From: UBA8337 sp049889915
GTDB taxonomy: Bacteria; Pseudomonadota; Alphaproteobacteria; RS24
Assembly: GCA_049889915.1 (NCBI GenBank)
Contig: JBMHCM010000028.1
Span: 1-16,370, forward strand
DNA length: 16,370 bases
Direction: 5' to 3'
The notes under the pieces were generated by a model that worked only from the letters and a program-made list of their open reading frames with translations, did not search any database and was not told where the DNA came from. Below, in pieces: positions 1-8,588 of this stretch. Every line of letters starts with the position of its first letter. The first letter of the stretch is position 1. The position numbers and the translations under genes were made by a program.

Positions 1-396
1 ATCACGGCGGGCGGCAAAAACATCACGCCCAGTGAAATAGAAAACCAGCTGAAGTTTTCGCCCTATATTTCCGACGCCGTGATTATCGGCGACAAGCGTA
101 AATATCTCACTTGTCTGGTGATGATTGACCATGAAAATGTGCTGCAATATGCGCAAGATTTGAACGTGCCGTTTACCGATTATGCCAGCCTGTGCGCCCG
201 CAAAGAGGTGATTGAGTTGATCAATGAAGAGGTTGAGAAGGTGAACCAAAACTTCGCGCGGGTTGAAACCGTCAAGAAGTTCACCATAATCGATAAAGAG
301 CTGACCGCCGATGATGAAGAATTGACGGCGACGATGAAATTGAAGCGGTCGAAAGTGGCCGAGACCTATAAAGAGCTTATTGATGCCATGTATTAA
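1..396 (+). CDS. Acyl-CoA synthetase (AMP-forming), C-terminal fragment
   Basis: This is the 3' end of an AMP-forming fatty acyl-CoA ligase, open in frame 1 from the left window edge. Such enzymes activate a carboxylic acid with ATP and load it onto CoA. The fragment begins with the A8-type hinge region (AGGKNITPSEIEN), which precedes the mobile C-terminal domain. It ends with an MKLKRSKV segment, where the A10 catalytic lysine is expected. The long, charged C-terminal helix region and the KLKR ending resemble the long-chain FadD/FAA1-type family (COG1022) more than the acetyl-CoA synthetases. The N-terminal adenylation domain lies outside the window, so the substrate cannot be judged. The next gene, a periplasmic binding protein, starts 27 bp downstream on the same strand. 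Acyl-CoA ligases next to Liv-type transporter genes are a common alphaproteobacterial arrangement, suggesting uptake and activation of the same carboxylate (inference). Confidence 0.88.
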   Translation: MTAGGKNITPSEIENQLKFSPYISDAVIIGDKRKYLTCLVMIDHENVLQYAQDLNVPFTDYASLCARKEVIELINEEVEKVNQNFARVETVKKFTIIDKELTADDEELTATMKLKRSKVAETYKELIDAMY

Positions 397-423
397 GCCA
401 TGGCGCGTATTTCGGAGGACATT

Positions 424-1602
424 ATGCATCTGACCAAAACCGTAAAATCGATTGCTGCCATTGGGCTGGCGCTTGGCATGTCACTCGGCACCGCTGCCGC
501 CCAACGCGGCATCACCGACACCGAAATCCGCATCGGCTCGCACACCGCCTTGAGCGGCCCGGCTTCTATTTGGGGCGTCACATCTGTTAACACAGCCCGC
601 ATGTTGTTTGATGAGGTTAATGCCAAAGGCGGCATTCACGGCCGTAAAATCAAGTTCATTGTTGAAGACCACCAATACCAAGTGCCGCTGGCCGTGAAAG
701 CGATGAACAAGCTGATGAACCGCGATAAGGTTTTCGCCATTCATTTGGCCCTCGGCACACCGCACAATAATGCCGTCATGCGCCGCCAAGTGGCTGCAAA
801 TGTGCCAAACCTGTTTCCGCTGACCGGCGCCATTTCAATGGCTGAGCCGTTTCACAAGCTGAAATTCCAAGCGCTGTCGACTTATAACCAGCAAACCCGC
901 GCTGCCATTCGCTATTTCCACAAAACCAAGGGTCACAAAAACATCTGCGCCTTCTACCAAGACACCGATTATGGCCAGGAAATCAAAGACGCCATCACCC
1001 AAGAGGTAAAAGCGCTGGGGCTGAATTTGGTTGCTGAAACCAAACACAAGCCGACCGAGACAGAATTTGTCGGCGCCATGACATCATTGAAAAATGCCAA
1101 TTGCGACCTGATTGTCTTCGGCACCATTATTCAAGACACCATTATCGGCTATGCCACGGCGCGCAAGCTGGGCATCACCGCTGATATTGTTGGCGGGCAG
1201 GCCTCCAACGACCAAATCGTTGCCTCTGCCAAAGGTGGTGTAACCGAGGGTTATCACGTTGCCGGGGCAACCAGCGCAATTTACCGCGAAACCGCCACGC
1301 CGGAGCAATTGGCCTTCATCAAAAAATACAATGAGCGCTATGGCAAAGACCCGTCTGTCGGCACCTCTTATGCTTACCTGCCGACCAAAATGCTGATTGA
1401 GGCACTGGAGCGGGCCGGTCGTGACCTGACAGTTGACAAATTTATTGCCGCCATGGAGACATTGGACAATTTCGCTGACGAAATCGGCACGCCGCCGCAT
1501 ACTTACAATGCCACCACACGGGCCGGCAGTAAGGGTGTTAATCTCGATATCGTGAAAAACGGCCGCCTGGTTGACGTCGCCCGCCGCATTGACCTGAAGT
1601 AA
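424..1602 (+). CDS. ABC transporter periplasmic substrate-binding protein, branched-chain amino acid (LivK) type
   Basis: This is a 392-residue periplasmic solute-binding protein of the type I fold (Peripla_BP_6, LivJ/LivK-like). I chose ATG 424 because a GGAGG at 414-418 sits 5 bp before it and the product then starts with a clear signal peptide: Lys5/Lys9, a hydrophobic core, and a likely cut after AAA near residue 26. The earlier in-frame ATG at 400 would bury that signal. The mature start (ITDTEIRIGSHTALSGPAS) is the classic first strand and substrate loop of this family. The protein should deliver a ligand to a LivHMGF-type permease, but no permease genes are in the window. The family binds amino acids, amides, aromatic acids and short carboxylates, so the ligand is unknown. 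The adjacent acyl-CoA ligase hints at a carboxylate. It is the last gene of its unit, followed 19 bp later by a strong terminator. Confidence 0.9.
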   Translation: MHLTKTVKSIAAIGLALGMSLGTAAAQRGITDTEIRIGSHTALSGPASIWGVTSVNTARMLFDEVNAKGGIHGRKIKFIVEDHQYQVPLAVKAMNKLMNRDKVFAIHLALGTPHNNAVMRRQVAANVPNLFPLTGAISMAEPFHKLKFQALSTYNQQTRAAIRYFHKTKGHKNICAFYQDTDYGQEIKDAITQEVKALGLNLVAETKHKPTETEFVGAMTSLKNANCDLIVFGTIIQDTIIGYATARKLGITADIVGGQASNDQIVASAKGGVTEGYHVAGATSAIYRETATPEQLAFIKKYNERYGKDPSVGTSYAYLPTKMLIEALERAGRDLTVDKFIAAMETLDNFADEIGTPPHTYNATTRAGSKGVNLDIVKNGRLVDVARRIDLK

Positions 1603-1621
1603 AATTCAACAGATCACAATC

Positions 1622-1654
1622 AAACGCCCGCTTCTCTGAAGCGGGCGTTTTTTT
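1622..1654 (+). terminator. Intrinsic terminator after the binding-protein gene
   Basis: There is a perfect 13-bp stem (1622-1634 with 1638-1650), a TCT loop and a T tract at 1648-1654. It lies 19 bp after the stop of the substrate-binding protein gene. The convergent thioesterase gene ends at 1658 on the other strand. The hairpin could also stop transcripts from that side, although the minus-strand T run there is poor. Confidence 0.93.
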
Positions 1655-1657
1655 ATT

Positions 1658-2428
1658 TTACCGCGGCAAAAGCCCGGTTTGGCTTGAGGTCGAGAGCAGC
1701 GTGCCATCTTCAGCAAATAAGTGCTGCGTGCCCTGCGCGGCGCCACGCGTAAAGCTCGATAATTGTGTGACCGCCAAAATCCATTCCGTCTGATGTGCGT
1801 TGATCAGACGAAAAGTGTTGTCGAGGCTGGTGCCGCCGCGCGTCTTAATGTGCGCACCAAGAAAAAAGTCGGACACCAAGGCCAGATAAGCTGCGTCTAT
1901 AGTGGTCTGGCGGCGCGCTCGTATCCACATATACTCGCACCCATTGGCACTATCTTCATGCGCTGTGCGGCGCTCAAATTGTCCGAGCAGATTATCCGGC
2001 GCGGCCATAATATCATCGGCCTTTACGTCACAATCTCGCGGTCCGGCAACACTTGGCATGGCGACGAACACTTGGTCCGGCGTATCTCCGCGTGCGCCCA
2101 AGGCCGCCATTGTGCGATGCAACACCTCGTCACCACGCTGCATCACGGCCATAGCCTGCAAGACATTGCGCCCGCCGCCGACTTGGCTGACCGACAAATC
2201 CAGGTCATCGTGCAACATACCGTGATTGAGAAATTGAATGGTCGCCCATAAAAGCGGTTTTTCAAAATGACGTTGCAGCGCATCAATATGGGTCGCCATG
2301 GCAACCCCACCCATATAAAATTGATGTTCAGCAGACGGCCCCACGCAAGCCAATTGATTAACCGTGTAGGTGAAATGTCCTGGTTCCGACCTATTTGCAT
2401 CCGCCACCCAAAATGCTTGCTCACTCAC
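1658..2428 (-). CDS. Acyl-CoA thioesterase, TesB-like double hot-dog
   Basis: This predicted acyl-CoA thioesterase of the TesB/thioesterase II superfamily hydrolyses acyl-CoA to free acid and CoA, probably in the cytoplasm. At about 256 residues it fits the double hot-dog length. The C-terminal half has the recognisable TesB pattern: a TSLDNTFRL segment, then TEWILAV, then an AEDGTLLSTSSQTGLL ending that matches the family's conserved strand and catalytic Asp/Ser/Gln region. Two in-frame GTG starts occur. I prefer 2428 because AAAGG lies 7 bp upstream of it, while the GTG at 2434 is only 1 bp from that AAAGG. The FAD oxidase gene lies 65 bp upstream on the same strand, so the two may be co-transcribed. 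The chain-length preference is not visible. A nearby acyl-CoA ligase on the opposite strand fits a fatty-acid or carboxylate theme. Confidence 0.82.
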   Translation of the reverse strand: MSEQAFWVADANRSEPGHFTYTVNQLACVGPSAEHQFYMGGVAMATHIDALQRHFEKPLLWATIQFLNHGMLHDDLDLSVSQVGGGRNVLQAMAVMQRGDEVLHRTMAALGARGDTPDQVFVAMPSVAGPRDCDVKADDIMAAPDNLLGQFERRTAHEDSANGCEYMWIRARRQTTIDAAYLALVSDFFLGAHIKTRGGTSLDNTFRLINAHQTEWILAVTQLSSFTRGAAQGTQHLFAEDGTLLSTSSQTGLLPR

Positions 2429-2493
2429 TGGCACACCTTTCGCTTTTCAAAAATACTGACACAAATGCTTAAGGCTTGGCAATGCGCCTCGCA

Positions 2494-3897
2494 TTAGCTG
2501 AAAATTTTGCCGGGATTGAACAAATTGTCAGGGTCAATTTGCTGCTTGATGGCCTGCATAACATCGACACCGGCCCCCGCTTCTTGGCGCAAATATTGGC
2601 ATTTGCCCTGCCCGACACCATGTTCGCCGGTGCAGGTGCCACCCATATCAATAGCCCGCTGCGACAGGCGCGCCGCAAAAGCGTCCAGCTTGCCCATCAC
2701 CTCCGGCTGGTCGGGTGGCAGTAAAGCCAGACAATGAAAATTGCCATCACCGACATGGCCGACAATCGGGGCAATCAGGCCACTGGTTTCAATATCTTTT
2801 TGCGTTTCAGTCACACATTCAGCCAGACGGCTGACCGGCACACAAACGTCTGTGGCGAACACTTCCGCATCATTGATGAGATTTTTGGCGGCCCAATAGG
2901 CGTCATGGCGCACTTTCCAAAGGCGGTTGCGCTCTTCCGGGTCGGCTGACCACTGAAACGCACCACCGCCGACAGAAGCGGCCAATTCATTGAACATTTC
3001 CGATTGTTCGGCCACGCTGGCTGCGGAGCCATGAAACTCCAGCAAAAGCAGCGGCGATTCCGGCAGCTGATAATCGCTGTTATAGGCGTTGCACGCCTTT
3101 ACCTGCATAGTGTCGAGCAATTCAATACGCGCCACCGGCAAGCCACATTGGATGGTCATAATCACCGCTTCGCAGGCCGCCCCGACATCCGGGAAGGAGC
3201 AATGGCCACCGGCCACATGCTCCGGTATGCCATGCAGCCGCAGCGTGATTTCCGTAAACAGACCCAGCGTGCCTTCAGAGCCGATCATTAGCCGCGTCAG
3301 GTCATAACCGGCCGATGATTTGCGCGCCCGCCCGCCGGTATGAATAATTTCACCATTCGGCAGCACTACTTCCAGTCCCAAAACCGCGTCGCGCATGGTG
3401 CCATAGCGCACTGCATTAGTTCCACTGGCCCGCGTTGCCGTCATGCCACCAATGGAGGCATTGGCGCCGGGATCAATCGGGAAAAACAGGCCGGTATCGC
3501 GCAAATGTTGGTTTAACTGCTCGCGCGTCACGCCGGGCTGCACCACCACATCCATGTCTTCTTGGTGGACGGCCAGAATTTGGTCCATACGGCTGACATC
3601 AATCGACACACCGCCTTGCGGCGCGTTGACATGGCCTTCCAGCGAACTGCCGATTCCAAAGGGAATAATCGGGCATTTTTCGGCAGCAAGAATTTGCACC
3701 GCTTGCTGCACGTCGGCGCGGCTTTCGGCAAACAGCACCGCATCCGGCAGCTGCAGTGGATGATAAGTGGCTGTTGCGGCATGTTGCGCTCGCAACGCTT
3801 GGCCGGTGCTCAGCTTATCCCCAAATGCATTGTGCAGCTTTTCTATGGCGGTCGAGAAATCAGCCCGTTCAGCCGTATCTTGATGTGCGAGACTCAC
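2494..3897 (-). CDS. FAD-linked oxidase, glycolate oxidase GlcD / D-lactate dehydrogenase family
   Basis: This flavoprotein dehydrogenase of about 467 residues belongs to the vanillyl-alcohol-oxidase fold family and probably oxidises a D-2-hydroxy acid such as D-lactate or glycolate to the 2-oxo acid. An FAD_binding_4 domain spans roughly residues 50-190, with PFGIGSSLEGH at 79-89 and DPGANASIGGMTATRASGTN at 142-161. The FAD-oxidase C-terminal domain carries HVGDGNFH at 381-388, GEHGVG at 424-429 and the ending DPDNLFNPGKIF. No cysteine-rich Fe-S domain is fused. I chose GTG 3897 because AGAGGG sits 7 bp upstream and the product then starts at normal family length. An in-frame ATG at 4032 adds 45 residues without a ribosome binding site or a family-like N-terminus. 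The gene is divergent from crtE. Whether it is a true D-lactate dehydrogenase, a GlcD subunit or another 2-hydroxyacid dehydrogenase cannot be decided here. Confidence 0.88.
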   Translation of the reverse strand: MSLAHQDTAERADFSTAIEKLHNAFGDKLSTGQALRAQHAATATYHPLQLPDAVLFAESRADVQQAVQILAAEKCPIIPFGIGSSLEGHVNAPQGGVSIDVSRMDQILAVHQEDMDVVVQPGVTREQLNQHLRDTGLFFPIDPGANASIGGMTATRASGTNAVRYGTMRDAVLGLEVVLPNGEIIHTGGRARKSSAGYDLTRLMIGSEGTLGLFTEITLRLHGIPEHVAGGHCSFPDVGAACEAVIMTIQCGLPVARIELLDTMQVKACNAYNSDYQLPESPLLLLEFHGSAASVAEQSEMFNELAASVGGGAFQWSADPEERNRLWKVRHDAYWAAKNLINDAEVFATDVCVPVSRLAECVTETQKDIETSGLIAPIVGHVGDGNFHCLALLPPDQPEVMGKLDAFAARLSQRAIDMGGTCTGEHGVGQGKCQYLRQEAGAGVDVMQAIKQQIDPDNLFNPGKIFS

Positions 3898-4057
3898 GTG
3901 TTTGCCCTCTTGCTTGCTATCTCGCTGACTTACCACAATGCCGCCAGAAAACAAAACACCAGCAACCGACGGCCATGCGCAAAAGCCGGTGACTATTTCA
4001 TTGCCCTTGCGACAAAACGACCTAAATGACATTTTGGCTATAGGGGAGTGAGTTGTC
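3898..4057. promoter_or_regulatory. Divergent intergenic region between the FAD oxidase and the crt operon
   Basis: This 160-bp gap separates divergent starts at 3897 (minus) and 4058 (plus), so it should hold promoters for both the oxidase and the carotenoid/retinal operon. I see the two ribosome binding sites (AGAGGG at 3905-3910 on the minus strand, GGGGAG at 4043-4048 on the plus strand). I find no convincing sigma70 -35/-10 pair: a TTGCGA at 4007-4012 has no good partner at normal spacing. No strong palindrome was noticed. Confidence 0.4.
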
Positions 4058-5125
4058 GTGGATGCCGCATATCAAAAGGTCCAAGACCAAGCATCACAGT
4101 GGGAAACAGCAGCCGGAGCATCATCCGGTTCAGCAGCCGATAAGGTTACAAGCATAAAACCGACAGCCAATGTCGCCGCTTTGCGCGACTTGATTGCTGA
4201 TGCGCTGATGGATGGCCTGCCACCAAAAACCCACGCGCTTTATGCTCCGGCGCATCACCATTTCCAATCAGGCGGCAAGCTACTGCGCGGTATCTTGGCC
4301 CTCGCCTCCGGCCTGTCGCATGGTTTGCCGCAACAAACGGCGCTGCATTGGTCATTGGCGATTGAATATATGCACAATGCCTCCTTGGTGCATGACGATT
4401 TGTGCGATGATGATGTCTCGCGCCGCAATCGCCCCAGCATTTGGGTGGCCTTTAACCGTCCAATGGCGATTTGCCTTGGCGACTGGATGATCGGCCAGAG
4501 TTTTGCTCATGCCGCCGCCGCACAAGAATACGCACCGGACAGTCAAGTTAGCGGCCTGCTCGCCGCAACATTGAGCACACTGTCGACCGGACAGGCAAAA
4601 GAGTTTTTGCCCAATCAACAATTGGACATCGCCGCCTATAGCGACATTGTAGCCGGCAAAACAACACCGCTTTTCGTTGCCGCCATGGAGGGCATTTTGC
4701 GCCTCGCCGGGCAAAACGACACATCGCAGATCGCCGCTTGTCAGGCCTTATTCGCCGATATCGGCATTGCCTACCAAATCGCCAATGATATGCAGGACCA
4801 TAACGAACTGCTGGCCGATAAGACGGATGGCGACCTGCTGCGCGATGCGCCCAATGCTGTTTACATGTGCTATCGCGCGGGACTGGCAGCAGCGCAGCAA
4901 ACAGATTTCGACACATGGCGCGCCGCGCCTGACCTTAGGGCAGACGCGGATGGCATGGCCAACTGGCTGGGTGACATTACCGCGTCAACCGCCATGGCCG
5001 ATGCAGAAGCGCTGATGCATAAGCATTTGGCATCCGTCAAAGAGCATTGCGCAGCCCTACCCGCTGAGGTTGAGCAGCTAATCCTCCCCATTCTCAAACA
5101 TGTGGCCGGGCATCATGTTTCATAA
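4058..5125 (+). CDS. crtE: Geranylgeranyl diphosphate synthase (polyprenyl synthetase)
   Basis: This trans-prenyltransferase condenses IPP with allylic diphosphates to make GGPP for carotenoid synthesis. It is 355 residues, somewhat long for the family because of about 40 poorly conserved N-terminal residues. Visible motifs are GGKLLR at 72-77 (IPP-binding Lys/Arg), the first Asp-rich motif DDLCD at 113-117 followed by RRNRPS, the KT pair at 201-202 in AGKTTPLF, and the second Asp-rich region NDMQD at 243-247. In that second motif the first Asp is Asn. The start is GTG 4058 with GGGGAG 9 bp upstream. It is the first gene of a tight plus-strand carotenoid operon, and its end overlaps the crtI start. 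The operon position supports GGPP as product; the chain length cannot be proven from sequence alone. Confidence 0.9.
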   Translation: MDAAYQKVQDQASQWETAAGASSGSAADKVTSIKPTANVAALRDLIADALMDGLPPKTHALYAPAHHHFQSGGKLLRGILALASGLSHGLPQQTALHWSLAIEYMHNASLVHDDLCDDDVSRRNRPSIWVAFNRPMAICLGDWMIGQSFAHAAAAQEYAPDSQVSGLLAATLSTLSTGQAKEFLPNQQLDIAAYSDIVAGKTTPLFVAAMEGILRLAGQNDTSQIAACQALFADIGIAYQIANDMQDHNELLADKTDGDLLRDAPNAVYMCYRAGLAAAQQTDFDTWRAAPDLRADADGMANWLGDITASTAMADAEALMHKHLASVKEHCAALPAEVEQLILPILKHVAGHHVS

Positions 5126-6611
5126 GCCTGATAGCCAACAACCGCACAGTGTTGTTATTGGTGGCGGCTTTGGCGGCATCGGCGCGGCCATTCGGCTGCG
5201 TGCCAAAGGCCATCGCGTGACGCTGGTTGATCGGCTGGAGCGGATTGGTGGACGCGCGCAGGTTTATGAGCGCGACGGATTTCGCCACGACGCCGGGCCG
5301 ACCGTCATCACCGCGCCGTTTTTGTTTGAAGAGCTATACGAGATGTTGGGCGAAGACCTGCACGAGCATCTCGATTTTGTGCCTGTCGACCCGTGGTATC
5401 GGTTTTATTTCAATGACGGCCGCACCTTTGATTATGGAGAGGACATAGACCGGCTGAAGCAGCAAATCGCCGCCTTCAATCCTGATGATGTGGCCGGATA
5501 TGAACGGCTGTTGGCCGCCTCAGAAAAGATTTTCGATGTCGGCTTTACGCAATTGTCAGACGCGCCGTTTTTGAAATTCACCGATATGTTGAAACAAGTG
5601 CCGGCGCTGATGCGGCTGCGCAATGACCGCACAGTATCGCAATTTGTCGCCCACCACCTCAAAGACCCGGCGCTGCGGCAGGCCTTTTCCATTCAGCCGC
5701 TTTTGGTTGGTGGCAATCCGTTCACCACCACCAGCATTTATTCGCTGATCCATTTTCTGGAACGCAAATGGGGCGTTTACTTTTGCATGGGCGGCACAGG
5801 TGCGCTGGTCAAAGGTCTTGAAGAGCTGATGCAGCGGCACCAAATCGACATTCGCACCAATTGCGATGTCGAGACCATTATCACAGAAGGACGCCGCACA
5901 ATCGGCGTAAAACTGGCTGATGGCGAGGTGCTGCATGCCGATAATGTTATCTGCAATGCCGACCCGCCGACCGTTTACCGCGAAATGATGGGCGCCAAAC
6001 CGGTGGCCCCGCGCCGCCCACTGCCGGAGGCACTGACGCAATATTCCATGGGGTTATATGTGCTGTATTTCGGCACCACCAAGCAATATCCTGATGTCGC
6101 GCACCATACGATTTGGATGGGCAAGCGCTTTAGATCACTGCTGGCCGATATTTTCGGCAATAAACCGCTGGCCGATGACTTCTCGCTTTACGTGCATCGC
6201 CCAACCGCTACCGACCCCAGTTTTGCGCCGGAAGGTTGCGACAGCTTTTATGTGCTGTGCCCGGTGCCGAACCTGCAAGGACCGGTTGATTGGGATGTTG
6301 AGGGCCGCAAATTACGCGACCGTATTGTTGCGGCACTGGACGAGACCATTTTGCCGGATTTGAAAAACACCATAACCGCCGATTTCTGGAAAGAGCCGCG
6401 CGATTTCCGCGACAGCTATCGCGCGACCCATGGGGCCGGATTTTCAATCTCGCCTATCTTCCGCCAATCGGCTTGGTTCCGCTTCAAAAACCGCGACCCG
6501 AAAATCGACAATCTCTATTTCGTCGGGGCCGGCACGCATCCGGGCGCCGGTATGCCCGGTGTGCTGAGTTCAGCCCGTGTGTTGGATCACCTTATTCCGG
6601 CCGTGCAATGA
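5115..6611 (+). CDS. crtI: Phytoene desaturase (CrtI type, lycopene-forming)
   Basis: This FAD-dependent desaturase/isomerase converts phytoene to lycopene and is probably membrane-associated. It has about 498 residues, the usual CrtI length. The N-terminus has the dinucleotide-binding motif VVIGGGFGGIGAA (residues 13-25), followed by the acidic strand end LVDR and a GGRAQ loop. The C-terminus has the hallmark CrtI signature GAGTHPGAGMPGVLSSA at about 471-487. ATG 5115 puts the Rossmann strand at the normal distance and overlaps crtE by 11 bp. An in-frame ATG at 5100 would add five residues and cannot be excluded, as neither has a strong ribosome binding site. The stop codon overlaps the crtB start (ATGA). 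The context with crtB and crtY and a downstream Blh implies a full four-step desaturation to lycopene. Confidence 0.95.
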   Translation: MFHKPDSQQPHSVVIGGGFGGIGAAIRLRAKGHRVTLVDRLERIGGRAQVYERDGFRHDAGPTVITAPFLFEELYEMLGEDLHEHLDFVPVDPWYRFYFNDGRTFDYGEDIDRLKQQIAAFNPDDVAGYERLLAASEKIFDVGFTQLSDAPFLKFTDMLKQVPALMRLRNDRTVSQFVAHHLKDPALRQAFSIQPLLVGGNPFTTTSIYSLIHFLERKWGVYFCMGGTGALVKGLEELMQRHQIDIRTNCDVETIITEGRRTIGVKLADGEVLHADNVICNADPPTVYREMMGAKPVAPRRPLPEALTQYSMGLYVLYFGTTKQYPDVAHHTIWMGKRFRSLLADIFGNKPLADDFSLYVHRPTATDPSFAPEGCDSFYVLCPVPNLQGPVDWDVEGRKLRDRIVAALDETILPDLKNTITADFWKEPRDFRDSYRATHGAGFSISPIFRQSAWFRFKNRDPKIDNLYFVGAGTHPGAGMPGVLSSARVLDHLIPAVQ

Positions 6612-7543
6612 GCCAGATAACCGCCACCGCTACGAATACTGAAGCGGCTCTGGCGCAGCTGGCCAAGCATGGCAAAACCTTTAATTGGGCGCGCCGCCTT
6701 TTGGGGACGCAAACCGGCAACGCCGCCGCGCAGCTTTATGCTTTTTGCCGCCATGTTGATGATATTGCTGATGGCGATAAGCCGGGCGGTGAACCGCTTC
6801 TGGCCCGAATTGCCGCCTGCTTGCAAGACAGCGGCCCGCCGCCGGATGACGAAACCGCGCAATTTATGGCGCTGGCCACGCAACACGACATCAGCCTCGC
6901 GGCCGCCGATAGCCTGCTGAAAGGCCTGTTGTTTGACCAAGACGAAGTAGCGTTGCAAGACGACGCCGCTTTGCTGGCATACGCCTATCGGGTGGCCGGC
7001 ACGGTGGGACTGATGATGGCGCCGGTGTTGCGCTGTGCCGACCGACGCGCCCATGCCCATGCGATTGACCTCGGTATCGCAATGCAACTGACCAATATCG
7101 CCCGCGATGTTGCAGAAGATGCCGCCATGGGCCGCCGCTATGTGCCTGCCAATTGGTGCGGCGACGTATCGGCCGATAATATTCTCAGCTCCGTGCATGA
7201 AACGGAAATAGGCCGCGCTGAAATGCAGGCGGCCATCTGTCGTTTATTGGACTTGGCAGACACCTATTACGCCTCCGGTTTTCAAGGTTTTGCGGCTTTG
7301 CCATTGCGTGCCCATCTCAGCATGGCCGTGGCCGGTTATTGCTATCGACAAATCGGTGTGGTTTTGCGGCGGCGCGACTGCGCCTATTGGCGCGGCCGTG
7401 TGGTCATCGGCCCATTGGGCAAGCTAATGGCCAGCCTGCTCAGCCTGCGCACACTGACGACCCGCTTAAAGCCGCTACCGGCCCATCAACTGCACCTGCA
7501 CACAGCGATTTTGGGGGAATTGCATGAGCCCAGAACCGGCTAA
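6608..7543 (+). CDS. crtB: Phytoene synthase
   Basis: This head-to-head prenyltransferase joins two GGPP molecules to make phytoene, the first committed carotenoid step. It is 311 residues. Both substrate-Mg2+ binding motifs are intact: DDIAD at 51-55 within YAFCRHVDDIADG, and DVAED at 167-171 within QLTNIARDVAEDAAMGRRYVP. The central YRVAGTVG at 127-134 is also typical of squalene/phytoene synthases. The start at 6608 is set by the ATGA overlap with the crtI stop. A longer in-frame reading from 6473 lies wholly inside crtI and is not credible. The gene end overlaps the crtY start by 20 bp. Confidence 0.95.
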   Translation: MSQITATATNTEAALAQLAKHGKTFNWARRLLGTQTGNAAAQLYAFCRHVDDIADGDKPGGEPLLARIAACLQDSGPPPDDETAQFMALATQHDISLAAADSLLKGLLFDQDEVALQDDAALLAYAYRVAGTVGLMMAPVLRCADRRAHAHAIDLGIAMQLTNIARDVAEDAAMGRRYVPANWCGDVSADNILSSVHETEIGRAEMQAAICRLLDLADTYYASGFQGFAALPLRAHLSMAVAGYCYRQIGVVLRRRDCAYWRGRVVIGPLGKLMASLLSLRTLTTRLKPLPAHQLHLHTAILGELHEPRTG

Positions 7544-8588
7544 ATCTATCGGCATTATTGGCGGCGGTTGCAGCGGCTTGGTTTTGGCCAATCGCTTACT
7601 TGCTGACGGCGCACCGGACAAGGCGCTTACGCTTTATGATGACGGCGCGCCACGGCCCGACCATATTTGGGGTTATTGGGACGCGGGCGAGGCATTTATG
7701 AGCACCGCGCGCCGGACCGCCGCGTATAGCTGGCCATATTGGGAAATCATCAGCGATAAGGGCGCCGCCCTACTGGGAGGCGGTCGCGCCCGCTATGTCG
7801 GTGTGTCGTCGCAACATTATGAGCAGCATTTGCGCAACGCCCTGTCAGGCGACAATCGAATCGCGCTGGAAACCACCTCCATTGCCCCGGATGACCCGGC
7901 TTTGGCAAACCACCAACAGGTTTATGACACCACACATTGGACGCCCTGCGGTGACGGCTTGGTGCAACATTTTCAGGGTGTGCATGTTACCGCCTCACAG
8001 CCATGCTTTGACCCGCATGTGGCGACGCTGATGGATTTTCGTGTCGATCAGTCACGCGGGGTGCATTTCATCTATATGCTGCCCTTTTCACCGACACACG
8101 CATTGGTTGAATCGACATTGTTTTCACCGCAACCATGCGAAGCTGCCTTTTACCAAACGGCGATTTCTGACTATTTGGCGCGGCATTTCCCATCCATCAC
8201 ATTCAGCCTTGGCGCGACGGAAAGCGGGGTCATTCCCATGAGTGCTCTCAGCTATCACGGCAACGCCACACCCATTGGGCTGGCAGGCGGGGCGCTTCGT
8301 GCCTCCTCGGGTTATGCGTTTTACCAAATTCATCGCCAAATAGATGGCTTGATGCGCAAAAACACGTTGCAAGCCGGAGCGCATCGCTTTGAGCAATGGA
8401 TGGATAAGGTGTTCTTACGCGTGCTGCGCCATCATCCGGAGCGGGCAGCGGAGATATTTCTTGCCCTCGGCAAAGCCCTGTCTGGCGACACATTTGCCGC
8501 CTTCATGAACGGCCGCGCCGGACCAGGCGTGCTGGCACAAGTCATTGCCGCCGTACCGAAGCTGCCCTTCATACGGCAGGCCTTATGA
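7524..8588 (+). CDS. crtY: Lycopene beta-cyclase
   Basis: This flavin-binding lycopene cyclase closes both ends of lycopene to beta-carotene, the substrate for retinal formation. It is 354 residues. An FAD/NAD-binding glycine motif GGGCSG lies at 13-18 near the N-terminus. The middle carries FDPHVATLMDFRVDQ (162-176), then FIYMLPFSPTHALVESTLF (182-200), where Glu196 corresponds to the conserved acidic residue of the cyclase family. ESGVIPM at 233-239 and GLAGG at 252-256 follow. From memory, this pattern is closer to the cyclases of proteorhodopsin clusters and flavobacteria than to Pantoea CrtY. The start has GGGGGA at 7513-7518, 6 bp upstream. The gene overlaps crtB by 20 bp and ends in an ATGA overlap with blh. 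Confidence 0.9.
   Translation: MSPEPAKSIGIIGGGCSGLVLANRLLADGAPDKALTLYDDGAPRPDHIWGYWDAGEAFMSTARRTAAYSWPYWEIISDKGAALLGGGRARYVGVSSQHYEQHLRNALSGDNRIALETTSIAPDDPALANHQQVYDTTHWTPCGDGLVQHFQGVHVTASQPCFDPHVATLMDFRVDQSRGVHFIYMLPFSPTHALVESTLFSPQPCEAAFYQTAISDYLARHFPSITFSLGATESGVIPMSALSYHGNATPIGLAGGALRASSGYAFYQIHRQIDGLMRKNTLQAGAHRFEQWMDKVFLRVLRHHPERAAEIFLALGKALSGDTFAAFMNGRAGPGVLAQVIAAVPKLPFIRQAL

Noticed and set aside
1763..2251. 162-codon plus-strand open frame opposite the thioesterase
   Set aside because: It is a shadow of the thioesterase gene; the translation resembles no family I know and has no ribosome binding context.
2481..2495. Small hairpin (AATGCG/CGCATT) after the FAD oxidase stop
   Set aside because: The 6-bp stem has no T tract on the minus strand, so it is not a convincing terminator.
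3898..4032. Longer N-terminus of the FAD oxidase from ATG 4032
   Set aside because: There is no ribosome binding site at that ATG and the extra 45 residues do not resemble the family start; GTG 3897 has AGAGGG at good spacing.
6473..6607. Longer N-terminus of crtB reaching into crtI
   Set aside because: It lies wholly in the coding end of crtI, encodes Arg/Pro-rich non-family sequence, and the ATGA junction at 6608 gives the correct phytoene synthase start.
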